Positions 24,704 through 33,906 of a stretch of 56,065 nucleotides of DNA are shown here, one piece after another. The position numbers and the translations under genes are program-made. This DNA is from Methanogenium sp. Lineage in GTDB: Archaea > Halobacteriota > Methanomicrobia > Methanomicrobiales > Methanomicrobiaceae. The DNA is taken from NCBI GenBank assembly GCA_030595665.1, contig JAUVCV010000014.1:1-56065 (forward strand), given 5' to 3'. Each line of letters begins with the position of its first letter. The first letter of the stretch is position 1. Under the pieces are notes generated by a model. The model saw only the letters and a program-made list of their open reading frames with translations, searched no databases and had not been told where the DNA came from.

Positions 24704-24711
24704 AAAAAAAA
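24704..24711 (-). terminator. Oligo-T terminator after mutL
   Basis: Eight consecutive T on the minus strand, 48 nt past the mutL stop and immediately beyond the convergent hemK2 stop. Archaeal RNA polymerase terminates at such T-runs. Confidence 0.45.
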
Positions 24712-24758
24712 GAGAGATGAGATACCTGTTTTTCTAAAGGGATGAAAGGAGTCCCTGG

Positions 24759-26690
24759 TCAGGTTCGGAGAAACATGCGGTCAAGTTCCTTGTGCGAATA
24801 TGAGAGGATGACCGGACGTCCATGCGGACAGGTGTAGGGTTCACTGGTGTGGGACAGCTGAAGAACCAGACGTTCCATCTGTTCCTGTGTCAGGGGAGAG
24901 CCTGCCTTAATTGCTCCCCTGCATGCGATGGTTGCAATGATGCGGTCTGATTTTTCATCAGCTGTTTTCCGACTTTCTATTATCAAATCAGAGACAATAT
25001 CATGGATCATTTCCGTTCCCAGCCGTTTGCCAAGAACCATAGGGACAGCCCTCACCGCAAACGCATCAGGCCCAAATTCATCAACAATAAAACCCAGGTC
25101 CAGCAGGATATCATAATTTGCTGACAAAGCCAGTTTTTCTGCAGCATTCAACTCAACAACAAGCGGCACCAACAGTTCCTGTCTCTGGATACCGGTATCC
25201 CTCCGCCTGCACAACTGGTCATAGAGTATGCGCTCATGGGCAGCATGCTGATCGATGATTAAAAGCTCGTCATTGTCACGCGATGCAGCCAGAATATAGC
25301 CATCAGCCACCTGTCCTATTATCCGCATCGATGGCAGGAGATTCACTCCGGTGTCCCCGTCCATATTACTCGTGAGGCGAAGCTGTTTATCTGTGGTTGC
25401 ATACCTGATATGAAGCTTCTCCGGGTGATTAGCCCGGGGAGAGGTCCCAATACTACCAGGAACTGCTTCAGAAACCCCATTCGTATATTCAGAAGGATGA
25501 CGATATACAGGTATTTGGTTGTTCAGCCGGGCTCCGGATATATCACCATGAGTCTGGTCAGTTGTCTGAAGTGCATCCCTGATGCTATCAGCGATACCAC
25601 TGATCATCTCGTTTTTCCGGCTCAGCTGAATTTCCCGGTTGCCTGTTGAGGCTGCAGGTGTATTATCATGAATCAGGTCAGTTGTCTGAAGCGTATCCCT
25701 GATGGCGTCAGATATACCACTGAATATTTCTTTCTCCCGGCTCAGGCGAATTTCCCGCTTGGCAGGATGAACGTTTACATCAACAAGCGATGTGTCGATT
25801 TTGATATTCAGATACGCAACAGGATACCTGCCTTTTGGAATGAGAGTGCCATATCCTGCACGAATAGCCCTGACAATCTGTGGTGATGTGACAGGACGCC
25901 CATTCACACAGAGATGAATTTCCCCGGCATTCGGACGACATGCCTCCGGGAGTACAATGGCCCCATCCACCCTCATTACCGGAGTCCCTGCACTGAGAGG
26001 AATAATCTTCTGGGAAATCTCAGTTCCAAAAACCTGTCCAATGGTCTGTGTAATCGTAGTCGTACGCTGTGTTCTGAGTTTTTCTTTCCCGTTTACCCTC
26101 AGGCGAAATGCAGACTCCGGATGGGCAAAAGCCTCTGCTTCAACCGCACGGTAAATATGGAGGAGTTCTGTCTGTCGCGACTTCATAAATTTCCGGCGGG
26201 CAGGAGTGTTAAAGAAAATATTGTCTACCCGCACTGTTGTGCCCTGTGGTGCTGACACCTCTGAAACAGAGAGTACCTCCCCCCCTTCAATGACAATTTC
26301 TGTGCCCGCATCATTGTCCTTAGTCCTTGTAATCAGAGTCACCCGTGATATGGCAGCAATACTTGCAAGTGCCTCACCACGAAAACCCATGGTATGAATC
26401 CGTGCGAGATCATCTGAGCTGTGAATCTTACTGGTCGCATGCCGGACAAAGGACATCTTTGCATCAGACATGTGCATGCCACACCCGGTATCAGACACCT
26501 GAACCGAGCTAATATGCTGCGTGCCAGTGGTAATGTCCACTTTTATCGTATCCGCACCAGCATCCACCGCATTCTCCACCAGTTCTTTCACCACAGATGC
26601 GGGCCGTTCAATCACTTCACCGGCAGCGATAGTGTTGACAGTCTCATCGTCCAACAGGCGGATTACTCCCGCATCTCTCTTATCAGACAT
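24759..26690 (-). CDS. mutL: DNA mismatch repair protein MutL
   Basis: A protein of about 643 residues. The N-terminal GHKL ATPase has ELVENAVDAGADTIKV, VSDTGCGM and TMGFRGEALASIAA. The C-terminal dimerisation/endonuclease domain has DQHAAHERILYDQL (the last Glu of the DQHA(X)2E(X)4E motif is Asp), ACRGAIKAG and CPHGRPVIL. Thus it is of the nicking MutL type expected where MutH is absent. The linker begins with a tandem duplication: about residues 304-343 (REIRLSREKEIFSGISDAIR) are repeated as 344-383 (REIQLSRKNEMISGIADSIR). ATG 26690 gives the family start; 26729 would overlap mutS. Translationally close to mutS (16-nt gap). Confidence 0.95.
   Translation of the reverse strand: MSDKRDAGVIRLLDDETVNTIAAGEVIERPASVVKELVENAVDAGADTIKVDITTGTQHISSVQVSDTGCGMHMSDAKMSFVRHATSKIHSSDDLARIHTMGFRGEALASIAAISRVTLITRTKDNDAGTEIVIEGGEVLSVSEVSAPQGTTVRVDNIFFNTPARRKFMKSRQTELLHIYRAVEAEAFAHPESAFRLRVNGKEKLRTQRTTTITQTIGQVFGTEISQKIIPLSAGTPVMRVDGAIVLPEACRPNAGEIHLCVNGRPVTSPQIVRAIRAGYGTLIPKGRYPVAYLNIKIDTSLVDVNVHPAKREIRLSREKEIFSGISDAIRDTLQTTDLIHDNTPAASTGNREIQLSRKNEMISGIADSIRDALQTTDQTHGDISGARLNNQIPVYRHPSEYTNGVSEAVPGSIGTSPRANHPEKLHIRYATTDKQLRLTSNMDGDTGVNLLPSMRIIGQVADGYILAASRDNDELLIIDQHAAHERILYDQLCRRRDTGIQRQELLVPLVVELNAAEKLALSANYDILLDLGFIVDEFGPDAFAVRAVPMVLGKRLGTEMIHDIVSDLIIESRKTADEKSDRIIATIACRGAIKAGSPLTQEQMERLVLQLSHTSEPYTCPHGRPVILSYSHKELDRMFLRT
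25553..25777 (-). repeat. 120-bp tandem duplication inside mutL
   Basis: Bases 25553-25657 and 25673-25777 are similar copies with a 120-bp period, sharing GGTCAGTTGTCTGAAG, ATCCCTGATG, ATACCACTGA, CCGGCTCAG and GAATTTCCCG. The period is 40 codons, so the frame is kept. The copy nearer the N-terminus is the conserved VHPAKREIRLS end of the ATPase domain; the other is the diverged extra copy. Confidence 0.8.
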
Positions 26691-26706
26691 CAGCACAAAT
26701 CCTGTA

Positions 26707-29328
26707 TTACACCTTTTTCTGGAGTTCATAGAGCTTTATCAGTGCTTCACGCGGTGTCATTGAATCCGTATCCAGGTTTTTCAGTTCAATGAGAGCCGGG
26801 CTTTCTGTGGCACAACCCCCCCCGGGGGCATCCATAATTAACATCTGGGTATACCGCGGGGCACGTTTCCCTTCACTTACCGGTGCACGGCGGCGTTCTG
26901 TTTCAAGCACTTCCTCTGCCCTCTGTATCACCTTTCCGGGAATGCCCGCAAGACGCGCCACATGAATACCGTAACTCCTGTCTGTTGCACCCGGAATCAG
27001 TTTCCTCAGAAAAACCACCTCGCTCCCGGTCTCTTTTACCGCGAAATGACAATTTTTCACCCGTTTCAGATCTGCTTCGACCTCCACAATTTCATGGAAA
27101 TGAGTTGCAAAAAGAGTCCGTGGCCCCCGTTTTCCGGTCCCGTGCAGGAATTCAAGAACCGCACGTGCAATCGAATATCCATCAAGGGTTGATGTACCCC
27201 TGCCAATTTCATCAAGAATCACAAGGCTCTTTTCAGTCACATTATTGAGAATATTTGCAAGTTCCACCATCTCAACCATGAATGTCGACTGGCCGCTTGC
27301 AAGATCATCAAATGCACCAACACGGGTAAAGACACGGTCAATGATGCCGACAACGGCCCGGTCAGCAGGCACAAAACTACCCATCTGTGCCATGATACAG
27401 ATGAGAGCGACTTCTCTCATGTAGGTAGATTTACCAGCCATATTAGCGCCCGTGATGATGACTATTTGATCCCTCCCCGTATCAAGTTCAGCATCATTCG
27501 GGACGAATCCAACGGATGAAAGACTCTCTTCCACTACCGGATGACGGCCATCGGTAATCAGAAGACGTCCGGAATCCTCTATAAGAGGGCGTGTGTAGGC
27601 GTTTTCAGCAGCAGCATCTGCAAGGGAAGAGAAGAGGTCAAGGTGGGCAATTGCCTGCGCAGTTGCCTGTATAGAAGAAACAGCCTCTTTCAGACGGATG
27701 ATGACATCTGCATAGAGCTCTTCTTCAAGGGCACTCTGACGCTCTTGTGCATGTGCAATCTTCTGCTCCATTTCCTGCAGCTCAGGGAGGGTGAACCGTT
27801 CGCCGTTCGTAAGTGTCTGTTTTCTGAGATACTCCGTCGGCACAAGCGAACTATTTGCTTTTGTTACTTCGATATAATATCCAAATACTTTGTTATACCC
27901 TATCTTTAGTGATTTTATACCTGTGCGGTCCCGTTCCTGCTGTTGGAATGAGGCTATCCAGTCTTTACCGGTACGGCTGATATCCTGAATTTCGTCCAGT
28001 TCACTGCTGAACCCTTCCCGTATTACCCCACCAGTCCGTGCCAGCACAGGAGGGTCATCAACAATTGCAGCACTAATCAGGAAAACCTGATCTGTGTGAT
28101 CTCTGAGATCAGTCCGTATTTCAGACAGAAGGGAAGGAATCACGCTCTCATCTATAGACAGCACATCCCGGATTTCCGGTAACCGTTCCAGTGAATCACA
28201 AAGGGTAAGAAGGTCACGGGGACCCACATTTCCATATGCAATTCTGCCGGCAATGCGTTCTATATCAGCAAACCGATGAAGGTTGCCCCTGATTATTTCA
28301 CGTCTGAGCGGTTCATTCAGACAATACTCAACAGCATCCAGACGTGCATTTATTTCTTCAATATCGGTAAGAGGGCTGGTGATGAACGTGTGGAGAAGAC
28401 GACCTCCCATTGCTGTCTTCGTCCGGTCAATGACGGAAAGAAGGGTATGGTCCGTCCCACCATCACGAATATTTCTGGTCAGTTCCAGATTACGCATCGT
28501 GATTGCATCAAGCACCATTCCATGTTCAGGCAGTCGTGTATACAGTGTACTGATGTGCCCAAGGTCACATTTCTGTGTCTCTGTTGCATACCGCAGACAG
28601 GCACCGGCTGCTGACACCGCTTCATCAATATCATTGCAGCCAAATCCCTCCAGGGTTGATACACCAAACTGTCGCGTTAACCGGGAAAGTGCCTCTGTAT
28701 GATCAAAGTATTCTGCCCCGCGGGGTGTGATAGCTATTCCCCGGCCTTCAAGAAGAGGCTGCACTCTGGGAGACAACGATTGAGGGAGGAGGCATTCCCG
28801 CGGACCGGTCCTGTCTATTGCTGAAAGAAGACCGTTCCCTCCGTCATCTGCCTTGCATGTGGTAACAAAGAACTCACCGGTGGTGATGTCCAGAAACGCA
28901 AGGCCAAAGATGCTGTGTTTCGTATCAGGGACGACTGCCATAAGATATGCCTGCCCCTCAGAAGGAATCATGGAAGAGTCTATCACTGTCCCCGGGGTGA
29001 TGACACGGACGACATCGCGTTTCACAACACCCTTTGCTTTTTTCGGGTCTTCAACCTGATCGCAGACAGCCACACGGTATCCCTTCTTCACCATGCGGGC
29101 AATATATGCCTCACCTGCGTGAATCGGGACACCGGCAAGAGGCATACGCTCTCCATTCTTATCCTTACCCCGTGATGTCAGGGTAATATCAAGTTCCCGT
29201 GAGACAAGTTCGGCATCCTCTCCAAACGTCTCATAGAAGTCCCCCATCTGAAAAAAGAGAACACATCCGGGGTACCGGGATTTCATCTCATAAAACTGCT
29301 CCATTGCAGGTGTGGGTCCTTTACTCAT
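26707..29328 (-). CDS. mutS: DNA mismatch repair protein MutS
   Basis: An 873-residue bacterial-type MutS1 that recognises mismatches and small loops. The N-terminal mismatch-binding domain has MEQFYEMKSRYPGCVLFFQ and MGDFYETF with the Phe-x-Glu pair. Next come connector and lever domains, the clamp (ERFTLPELQEMEQKIAHAQE) and the ATPase with Walker A GANMAGKSTYM, the FMVEMVELANIL signature, Walker B SLVILDEIGRGTSTLDG and the HFHEI switch. A C-terminal helix follows. Length normal. First gene of a mutS-mutL operon; such operons in methanogens are regarded as bacterial acquisitions. Confidence 0.97.
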   Translation of the reverse strand: MSKGPTPAMEQFYEMKSRYPGCVLFFQMGDFYETFGEDAELVSRELDITLTSRGKDKNGERMPLAGVPIHAGEAYIARMVKKGYRVAVCDQVEDPKKAKGVVKRDVVRVITPGTVIDSSMIPSEGQAYLMAVVPDTKHSIFGLAFLDITTGEFFVTTCKADDGGNGLLSAIDRTGPRECLLPQSLSPRVQPLLEGRGIAITPRGAEYFDHTEALSRLTRQFGVSTLEGFGCNDIDEAVSAAGACLRYATETQKCDLGHISTLYTRLPEHGMVLDAITMRNLELTRNIRDGGTDHTLLSVIDRTKTAMGGRLLHTFITSPLTDIEEINARLDAVEYCLNEPLRREIIRGNLHRFADIERIAGRIAYGNVGPRDLLTLCDSLERLPEIRDVLSIDESVIPSLLSEIRTDLRDHTDQVFLISAAIVDDPPVLARTGGVIREGFSSELDEIQDISRTGKDWIASFQQQERDRTGIKSLKIGYNKVFGYYIEVTKANSSLVPTEYLRKQTLTNGERFTLPELQEMEQKIAHAQERQSALEEELYADVIIRLKEAVSSIQATAQAIAHLDLFSSLADAAAENAYTRPLIEDSGRLLITDGRHPVVEESLSSVGFVPNDAELDTGRDQIVIITGANMAGKSTYMREVALICIMAQMGSFVPADRAVVGIIDRVFTRVGAFDDLASGQSTFMVEMVELANILNNVTEKSLVILDEIGRGTSTLDGYSIARAVLEFLHGTGKRGPRTLFATHFHEIVEVEADLKRVKNCHFAVKETGSEVVFLRKLIPGATDRSYGIHVARLAGIPGKVIQRAEEVLETERRRAPVSEGKRAPRYTQMLIMDAPGGGCATESPALIELKNLDTDSMTPREALIKLYELQKKV

Positions 29329-29404
29329 CTCGACTCATTATAGGAGTCTACCTCTGGCGATATGAGTCTTATTACGTGAACATGTAACGGACAAAAAAAG
29401 AATA

Positions 29405-29908
29405 TTATGTCAGGGCTATAGAGTGACTGATCTTTGGTATCTCTATAGCGTTATTGAAACTCTCAACATATCCATCAGAGAAAGTAACCGTTGTCTCTGC
29501 GGGAGACAAATCCACTGAGATAAGTGGGGCAAACCAGTAGCCGGAAAGAATTTCTTCAGCACTGGCAAATGAGAGCATCGGTGTTGTATAGGTTACCTCG
29601 CCTGCCCCTGTAATCAGATGTGCATATTCCTGTATCATAAATGATGCAGAATCTGCCGTAACTTCACTTACAGCGACTTCTTTCCCGGAATTACTCTCCA
29701 GTCCGTTTTTTAATTCAGTGGCAGGATCTGCAACACGGAAAAAGACCGCAACCTTTTCTGCCCAGCCAAGATTGTAGGAAAACGTGACCGTCGCATTCCC
29801 ATTCTCCAACACATCAATGGAAAGAGAGTCAGCAGTGAACGCCGATGCCGGAACTGCCACAAGAGATATGAGACAGAATATGGCAAGAATTCTCATTTTA
29901 AACTGCAT
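29405..29908 (-). CDS. Secreted hypothetical protein
   Basis: A 167-residue protein with a signal peptide (MRILAIFCLISLVAVPASAF, cleavage probably after ASA). A beta-rich domain of unknown family follows (SLSIDVLENGNATVTFSYNL, EVTYTTPMLSFASAEEILSG, TVTFSDGYVESF). The ATG at 29908 is preferred because AGGTGATT precedes it by 5 nt. A TATA-like GATATATACT on the minus strand at 29939-29948 would place transcription start close to the ATG. A much longer in-frame extension upstream is antisense to the next gene and unsupported. Function unknown. Confidence 0.65.
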   Translation of the reverse strand: MQFKMRILAIFCLISLVAVPASAFTADSLSIDVLENGNATVTFSYNLGWAEKVAVFFRVADPATELKNGLESNSGKEVAVSEVTADSASFMIQEYAHLITGAGEVTYTTPMLSFASAEEILSGYWFAPLISVDLSPAETTVTFSDGYVESFNNAIEIPKISHSIALT

Positions 29909-30017
29909 ATAATCACCTGATCTGTAGTTATGCATGTGGAGTATATATCCCTTTGTTGCACCCGGCAGAACATAGTCGACATTCTTATTTATCAATGAGA
30001 TTAATTTTATATATACA

Positions 30018-30284
30018 ATGGGTGTTACAACACGGGCGTATTCCCTACTGGCCATCTTCCTCTGGATGCTCATCATCCTTGGGTTTATGGCACTCGCCCA
30101 GGTGGTAAACCTCGAAATATTCTTTGTATTATGGCTGATAGGTGTGCTCGTAATCATTGAACTGACTGACCCCCCGTTCATCGAACCAAGAATGATCAAA
30201 TATTCTAAATACCTGGCAGCAGGAGGCGTAATCATCTTCGGAATAATTGTGCTGCAGAAAATAATGGAGATTATCGGTTCATGA
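30018..30284 (+). CDS. Small membrane protein of the MoxR-DUF58 cluster
   Basis: An 88-residue hydrophobic protein with three predicted transmembrane segments (about residues 8-28, 32-48 and 64-84). No recognised motif. It overlaps the following gene by 4 nt (ATGA), so it belongs to the seven-gene membrane/MoxR operon. TTTTATATATA lies only about 10 bp before the ATG, so either the TATA serves the divergent gene or the true start is an internal Met (30066). Confidence 0.6.
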   Translation: MGVTTRAYSLLAIFLWMLIILGFMALAQVVNLEIFFVLWLIGVLVIIELTDPPFIEPRMIKYSKYLAAGGVIIFGIIVLQKIMEIIGS

Positions 30285-32032
30285 AGAGGTACGCCGCCCC
30301 AGCCATCTTCATCGGACTTACCATACTCTTTGCAGTCCTCCTAATGCCATACACAGCCGAACCTGAAATTTATGCAATAGGGAATGTGGAAGAGGCAGGT
30401 ATTTTTAAAAACCCAATTGCCTTAAAACAGATTTCGCAGGAGAAAACCGCTGATATCGTGCCACTGATGCAGGAGTTAATAGGCTCTTCCGGATCCATCG
30501 TTCTGAATGTGCGTTTAAACAATGTTGAAGATATAGAGGCAGATCTTGCTGAATACCGCAGGGCGTCAAAACAGTTTGACAATATGGTTATAAACCTTGA
30601 TATGAGTGAATCTGAAATAGATGATTTCAGGAAAAACAATACAGAAAACCTCAAAAATCTTGAAGAACTGGTCAGTGATTCGGCCACATTTGAAGAATTA
30701 AACAACCTCGAAATTCAGTATAGGGATGAAAATAATCCTGAAAAAATGTACTCTGTTGCCTATGAAGGCGAAGCACTGCGCAAAAAATTAGAACAGACAT
30801 TTGCGGATTGCCAGAATACTACTGCTGCATTGGCAAAGTCAGGTGAAGTGGTTGACATAAAATCTGAACAGTCCGAATATTCAGTTGATGCCTTTTCTGA
30901 GTATATAGATGAAGTCAATCAGATTCAGGAAGAAAGACTTCTCAGGATATCGGATATAAACATCGAATTCCAGGAAGAACTGTCCCTTGAAATTGAGCCC
31001 CCCGGTGGTATATATGGCGATACAATAAACACAACAGGCATTTATTCTCAGACAGGAGATATTCCTGCAGGAGAACCTGTAACCCTGTATATCGACAGTA
31101 GGAAATATACCGTTTCATCCTGCAATATTACAGGAGAATACTCCATTCCAATTGCCATCGAAAAAATGTATGCAGGCACACATCTTGCCTATACACGGGT
31201 TGGGGATGTTTTTTCTCCGGTTATTCCAATCTCTGTTATCGGGACTGCTGGTGTACTTACACTCAATTATTCTGTTTCAGGCACCACAATATCATCTTCC
31301 GGAAAGCTGACAACTGAGGCCAGAGCTGTCTCCGGCGCACCGGTGACTCTCTACATCAAAGGTCAGGATACTGAAAAAAATGCAACAGTAGATACTGACA
31401 ACGCTGGTGAATATTTGTATGAAACTGAAGTCGAACCAGGGGAATATACGATACTATCGGTATTCTCTGATCCTGAGTTCCCGGTGAGTGATTGCAGAAG
31501 CAGTGAATCTGTGGTCTCGATTACCCAGAGCAACCTGTATATCTATATCATACTGTTCGTGATTACTGCCACTGGTGCAGGATACCTGATTCTTCGCCGC
31601 AGGAACAGAGCAGAAAAAACGGAACAGTCTCCCATAGAGACCAGCATATTTGATACAGCCGAAGAGTTCCTCTCATCAGAACCACTTCCTGAAATATCAG
31701 ACACAAAAAATGAGATCACTCCAGCAGAAATAGTTGCAATTCAGGAATACCGCAGCAGGTACATATCACAGAGAACGGTTCTCTCACCTGCAGAGGCAGC
31801 ACATATACTGGGAGAAGGATTCACCGCTGCCATTCAGAAATATTCATCACAGGAGTGCAGCCCATCTGAAACCATGCGGGAGCAGACTGCAAAGCTGGAC
31901 GATACATGCATGAAAAAGGCAGTCGTATTTGTAACCCTGTATGAGACAATGGTGTATGGCATAGACCAACAGGATGGAGACGAACTCCTATCAGCGTGGG
32001 ATAAAGTAATCACATGCATGGGTGATAAATGA
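30281..32032 (+). CDS. Membrane-anchored extracytoplasmic protein with cytoplasmic tail (MoxR cluster)
   Basis: A 583-residue protein. An N-terminal membrane segment (about residues 4-24) leads to an extracellular region with a long helical part rich in Glu and Asn (about 60-230). Two beta-sandwich repeats follow (GDTINTTGIYSQTGDIPAGE around 249, and SVSGTTISSSGKLTTEARAV around 336), resembling Ig-like/CARDB-type domains. A second membrane segment (LYIYIILFVITATGAGYLIL, about 424-443) leads to a cytoplasmic helical tail of about 135 residues. This layout is similar to the DUF4129-type proteins commonly found beside MoxR and DUF58 genes, but the family assignment is not certain. Overlaps by 4 nt on both sides. 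Confidence 0.6.
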   Translation: MKRYAAPAIFIGLTILFAVLLMPYTAEPEIYAIGNVEEAGIFKNPIALKQISQEKTADIVPLMQELIGSSGSIVLNVRLNNVEDIEADLAEYRRASKQFDNMVINLDMSESEIDDFRKNNTENLKNLEELVSDSATFEELNNLEIQYRDENNPEKMYSVAYEGEALRKKLEQTFADCQNTTAALAKSGEVVDIKSEQSEYSVDAFSEYIDEVNQIQEERLLRISDINIEFQEELSLEIEPPGGIYGDTINTTGIYSQTGDIPAGEPVTLYIDSRKYTVSSCNITGEYSIPIAIEKMYAGTHLAYTRVGDVFSPVIPISVIGTAGVLTLNYSVSGTTISSSGKLTTEARAVSGAPVTLYIKGQDTEKNATVDTDNAGEYLYETEVEPGEYTILSVFSDPEFPVSDCRSSESVVSITQSNLYIYIILFVITATGAGYLILRRRNRAEKTEQSPIETSIFDTAEEFLSSEPLPEISDTKNEITPAEIVAIQEYRSRYISQRTVLSPAEAAHILGEGFTAAIQKYSSQECSPSETMREQTAKLDDTCMKKAVVFVTLYETMVYGIDQQDGDELLSAWDKVITCMGDK

Positions 32033-32907
32033 GACAGACCACAGGAAACATACTGGTAGTCGCAGCTCTGGTAATTGCAGGCATCGTGATACTCAGCTAT
32101 CTCTCCTCGACAGATGCTGAATTATCCCGCTATAATAACGGGTGGAACGGAACCTCATCATTTTATGATCAGCTTGAACGGTCCGGTAGTACTGCCATCA
32201 CCTCATATCCGGTTCTCCGTTCAGCATATCCTGATACGCTCATCATGGTTGAACCACACTATATGCTAAACGGAGAGGAGGGAGAGAGTCTACGGGAATT
32301 TGTCACAAATGGTGGAACACTTATTGTAATTGCACAAAGAGAATCGGCCAACACTATTCTGGAAGTGGCAGGAAGCACCGTCAGAATTCATGACACAAAA
32401 CTGGCAAGCATTGATATGGAATATAATGACCCGGAAATGGTAATCGCCTACCAGGTGCAGGAGCACAGTCTGCTTGAGGATGTGGAGAGTATAGCCCTGA
32501 ATCAGCCATCCACTCTGACCAGTGGAGAAGCACTTATTCAGACTTCATCCATCTCGTGGATTGACGCCAATAACAACGGGAAAGTAGATGGTATAGAGAA
32601 ACTGGGAAAAGAAACGGTGATGGCGCATGAGATCATTGAACAGGGAGAAATCATTGTTCTTGCAGACAGTGGAATACTAATCAACAGTATGGATTTTACC
32701 GTCTCTGAACGGGATAACGCACAATTACGGACAAATCTTGTTACCTCTCTAAAACCATCCTATGACACAGTAACATCACAACCATTCGTGACAGAAGGTA
32801 TTCTCCAGGCAGTTACCGGAGCAAAAAGCACAACAGTTATTAAAATATTAGCCATACTGCTAATTACAGGCATAATTTGTGCCGCATATGCACGGAAAAT
32901 ACTCTAA
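32029..32907 (+). CDS. DUF4350-type membrane protein
   Basis: A 292-residue protein with membrane helices at both ends (about residues 8-26 and 270-290). Between them is a Rossmann-like extracytoplasmic domain (NGTSSFYDQLERSG, LIMVEPHYMLNGEEGESLRE and FVTNGGTLIVIAQR), the hallmark of the DUF4350 family that accompanies MoxR-DUF58 gene sets in bacteria and archaea. Ligand unknown. It overlaps the previous gene by 4 nt and lies 21 nt before moxR. Confidence 0.72.
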   Translation: MRQTTGNILVVAALVIAGIVILSYLSSTDAELSRYNNGWNGTSSFYDQLERSGSTAITSYPVLRSAYPDTLIMVEPHYMLNGEEGESLREFVTNGGTLIVIAQRESANTILEVAGSTVRIHDTKLASIDMEYNDPEMVIAYQVQEHSLLEDVESIALNQPSTLTSGEALIQTSSISWIDANNNGKVDGIEKLGKETVMAHEIIEQGEIIVLADSGILINSMDFTVSERDNAQLRTNLVTSLKPSYDTVTSQPFVTEGILQAVTGAKSTTVIKILAILLITGIICAAYARKIL

Positions 32908-32928
32908 AATAGCTTAACAAGGTGACGA

Positions 32929-33903
32929 ATGACAGAATTCAAAAATACTCGGTCAGTTACACAAATCTCACAAAACTATACCCAAATGCGGGAAGAAATT
33001 AAACGGATGGTTGTCGGAAATGATGAGCTCATTGAAATGATGATCATTGCCATTCTGTCAGAGGGTCATATCCTGATAGAAGGTGTGCCGGGTACGGCCA
33101 AGACAACACTTGCTAAGGCATGTTCAATTCTTTCCGGGTGTGAATTTAACCGGTTCCAGTGCTCTGTAGACAGTCAGCCGGCAGATGTCATAGGAATCCA
33201 GTTCTGGAATGCTGAAGAGAAAATATTTGAACTAAAAAAAGGACCGGTTTTCACTAATATCTTTTTAATAGATGAAATAAACCGTATGTCTCCTAAAACG
33301 CAGAGTGCATTTATTGAGGCACTTTCTGAAAAACAGGCAACAATCGATGGAGTAGAGAATAAACTCCCCTGTCCGTTTTGTGCCATTGCAACACAAAACC
33401 CTATGGAATTTGAAGGAACATTTCCTCTTATAGAAGCACAGAAAGACCGGTTTATGTTCTCAGTCTATGCGACACACCTTTCTGGAGAGGAAGAGCTCGA
33501 GATTGTCCGGCGTGAACAGGACGGAACACTCAACTGGAAAAAGTTTGCAGAAACACTCTCACCTCTTTTTTCCCCGGAAGGCATACTGAATGATATTCAA
33601 TATGTAAAAAGTATTCATGTGGGAGAAGATATTCTCTCATATATTCGTGATATCATCATGGCAACACGTGAACATGGCGATATTGCACTGGGTTCAAGCA
33701 CTCGCGGAACAATTGCTCTTCTCCGGGGAAGTCGGGTAAAAGCAGCATTGGAGAACCGAAATTATGTGATTCCCGATGATGTGAAGAAAATAGCCCCAAA
33801 AGCACTCCAGCACAGGATCATTCTCAAACGCGAGGCGGAGATCAGCGGAACAGACAGTAAATCCGTCATCCGGCAAATCCTGGATTCTGTCGAGGTGCCC
33901 TGA
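32929..33903 (+). CDS. MoxR-family AAA+ ATPase
   Basis: A 324-residue AAA+ ATPase. It has Walker A GVPGTAKTTLAKA (about residues 49-61), QCSVDSQPADVIGIQ, Walker B IFLIDEINRMSPKTQSAFIE, sensor 1 CAIATQNPMEFEGTFPLIEA and the C-terminal helical lid with STRGTIALLRGSRVKAAL. MoxR proteins act as chaperones that insert metals or mature protein complexes in or near the membrane, usually with a DUF58/vWA partner encoded next door, as here. Substrate in this organism unknown. Confidence 0.93.
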   Translation: MTEFKNTRSVTQISQNYTQMREEIKRMVVGNDELIEMMIIAILSEGHILIEGVPGTAKTTLAKACSILSGCEFNRFQCSVDSQPADVIGIQFWNAEEKIFELKKGPVFTNIFLIDEINRMSPKTQSAFIEALSEKQATIDGVENKLPCPFCAIATQNPMEFEGTFPLIEAQKDRFMFSVYATHLSGEEELEIVRREQDGTLNWKKFAETLSPLFSPEGILNDIQYVKSIHVGEDILSYIRDIIMATREHGDIALGSSTRGTIALLRGSRVKAALENRNYVIPDDVKKIAPKALQHRIILKREAEISGTDSKSVIRQILDSVEVP

Positions 33904-33906
33904 GAC

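Noticed and set aside
29909..30235. N-terminal extension of the secreted protein at 29405-29908
   Set aside because: It is antisense to the membrane protein at 30018-30284; the Shine-Dalgarno and signal peptide support ATG 29908.
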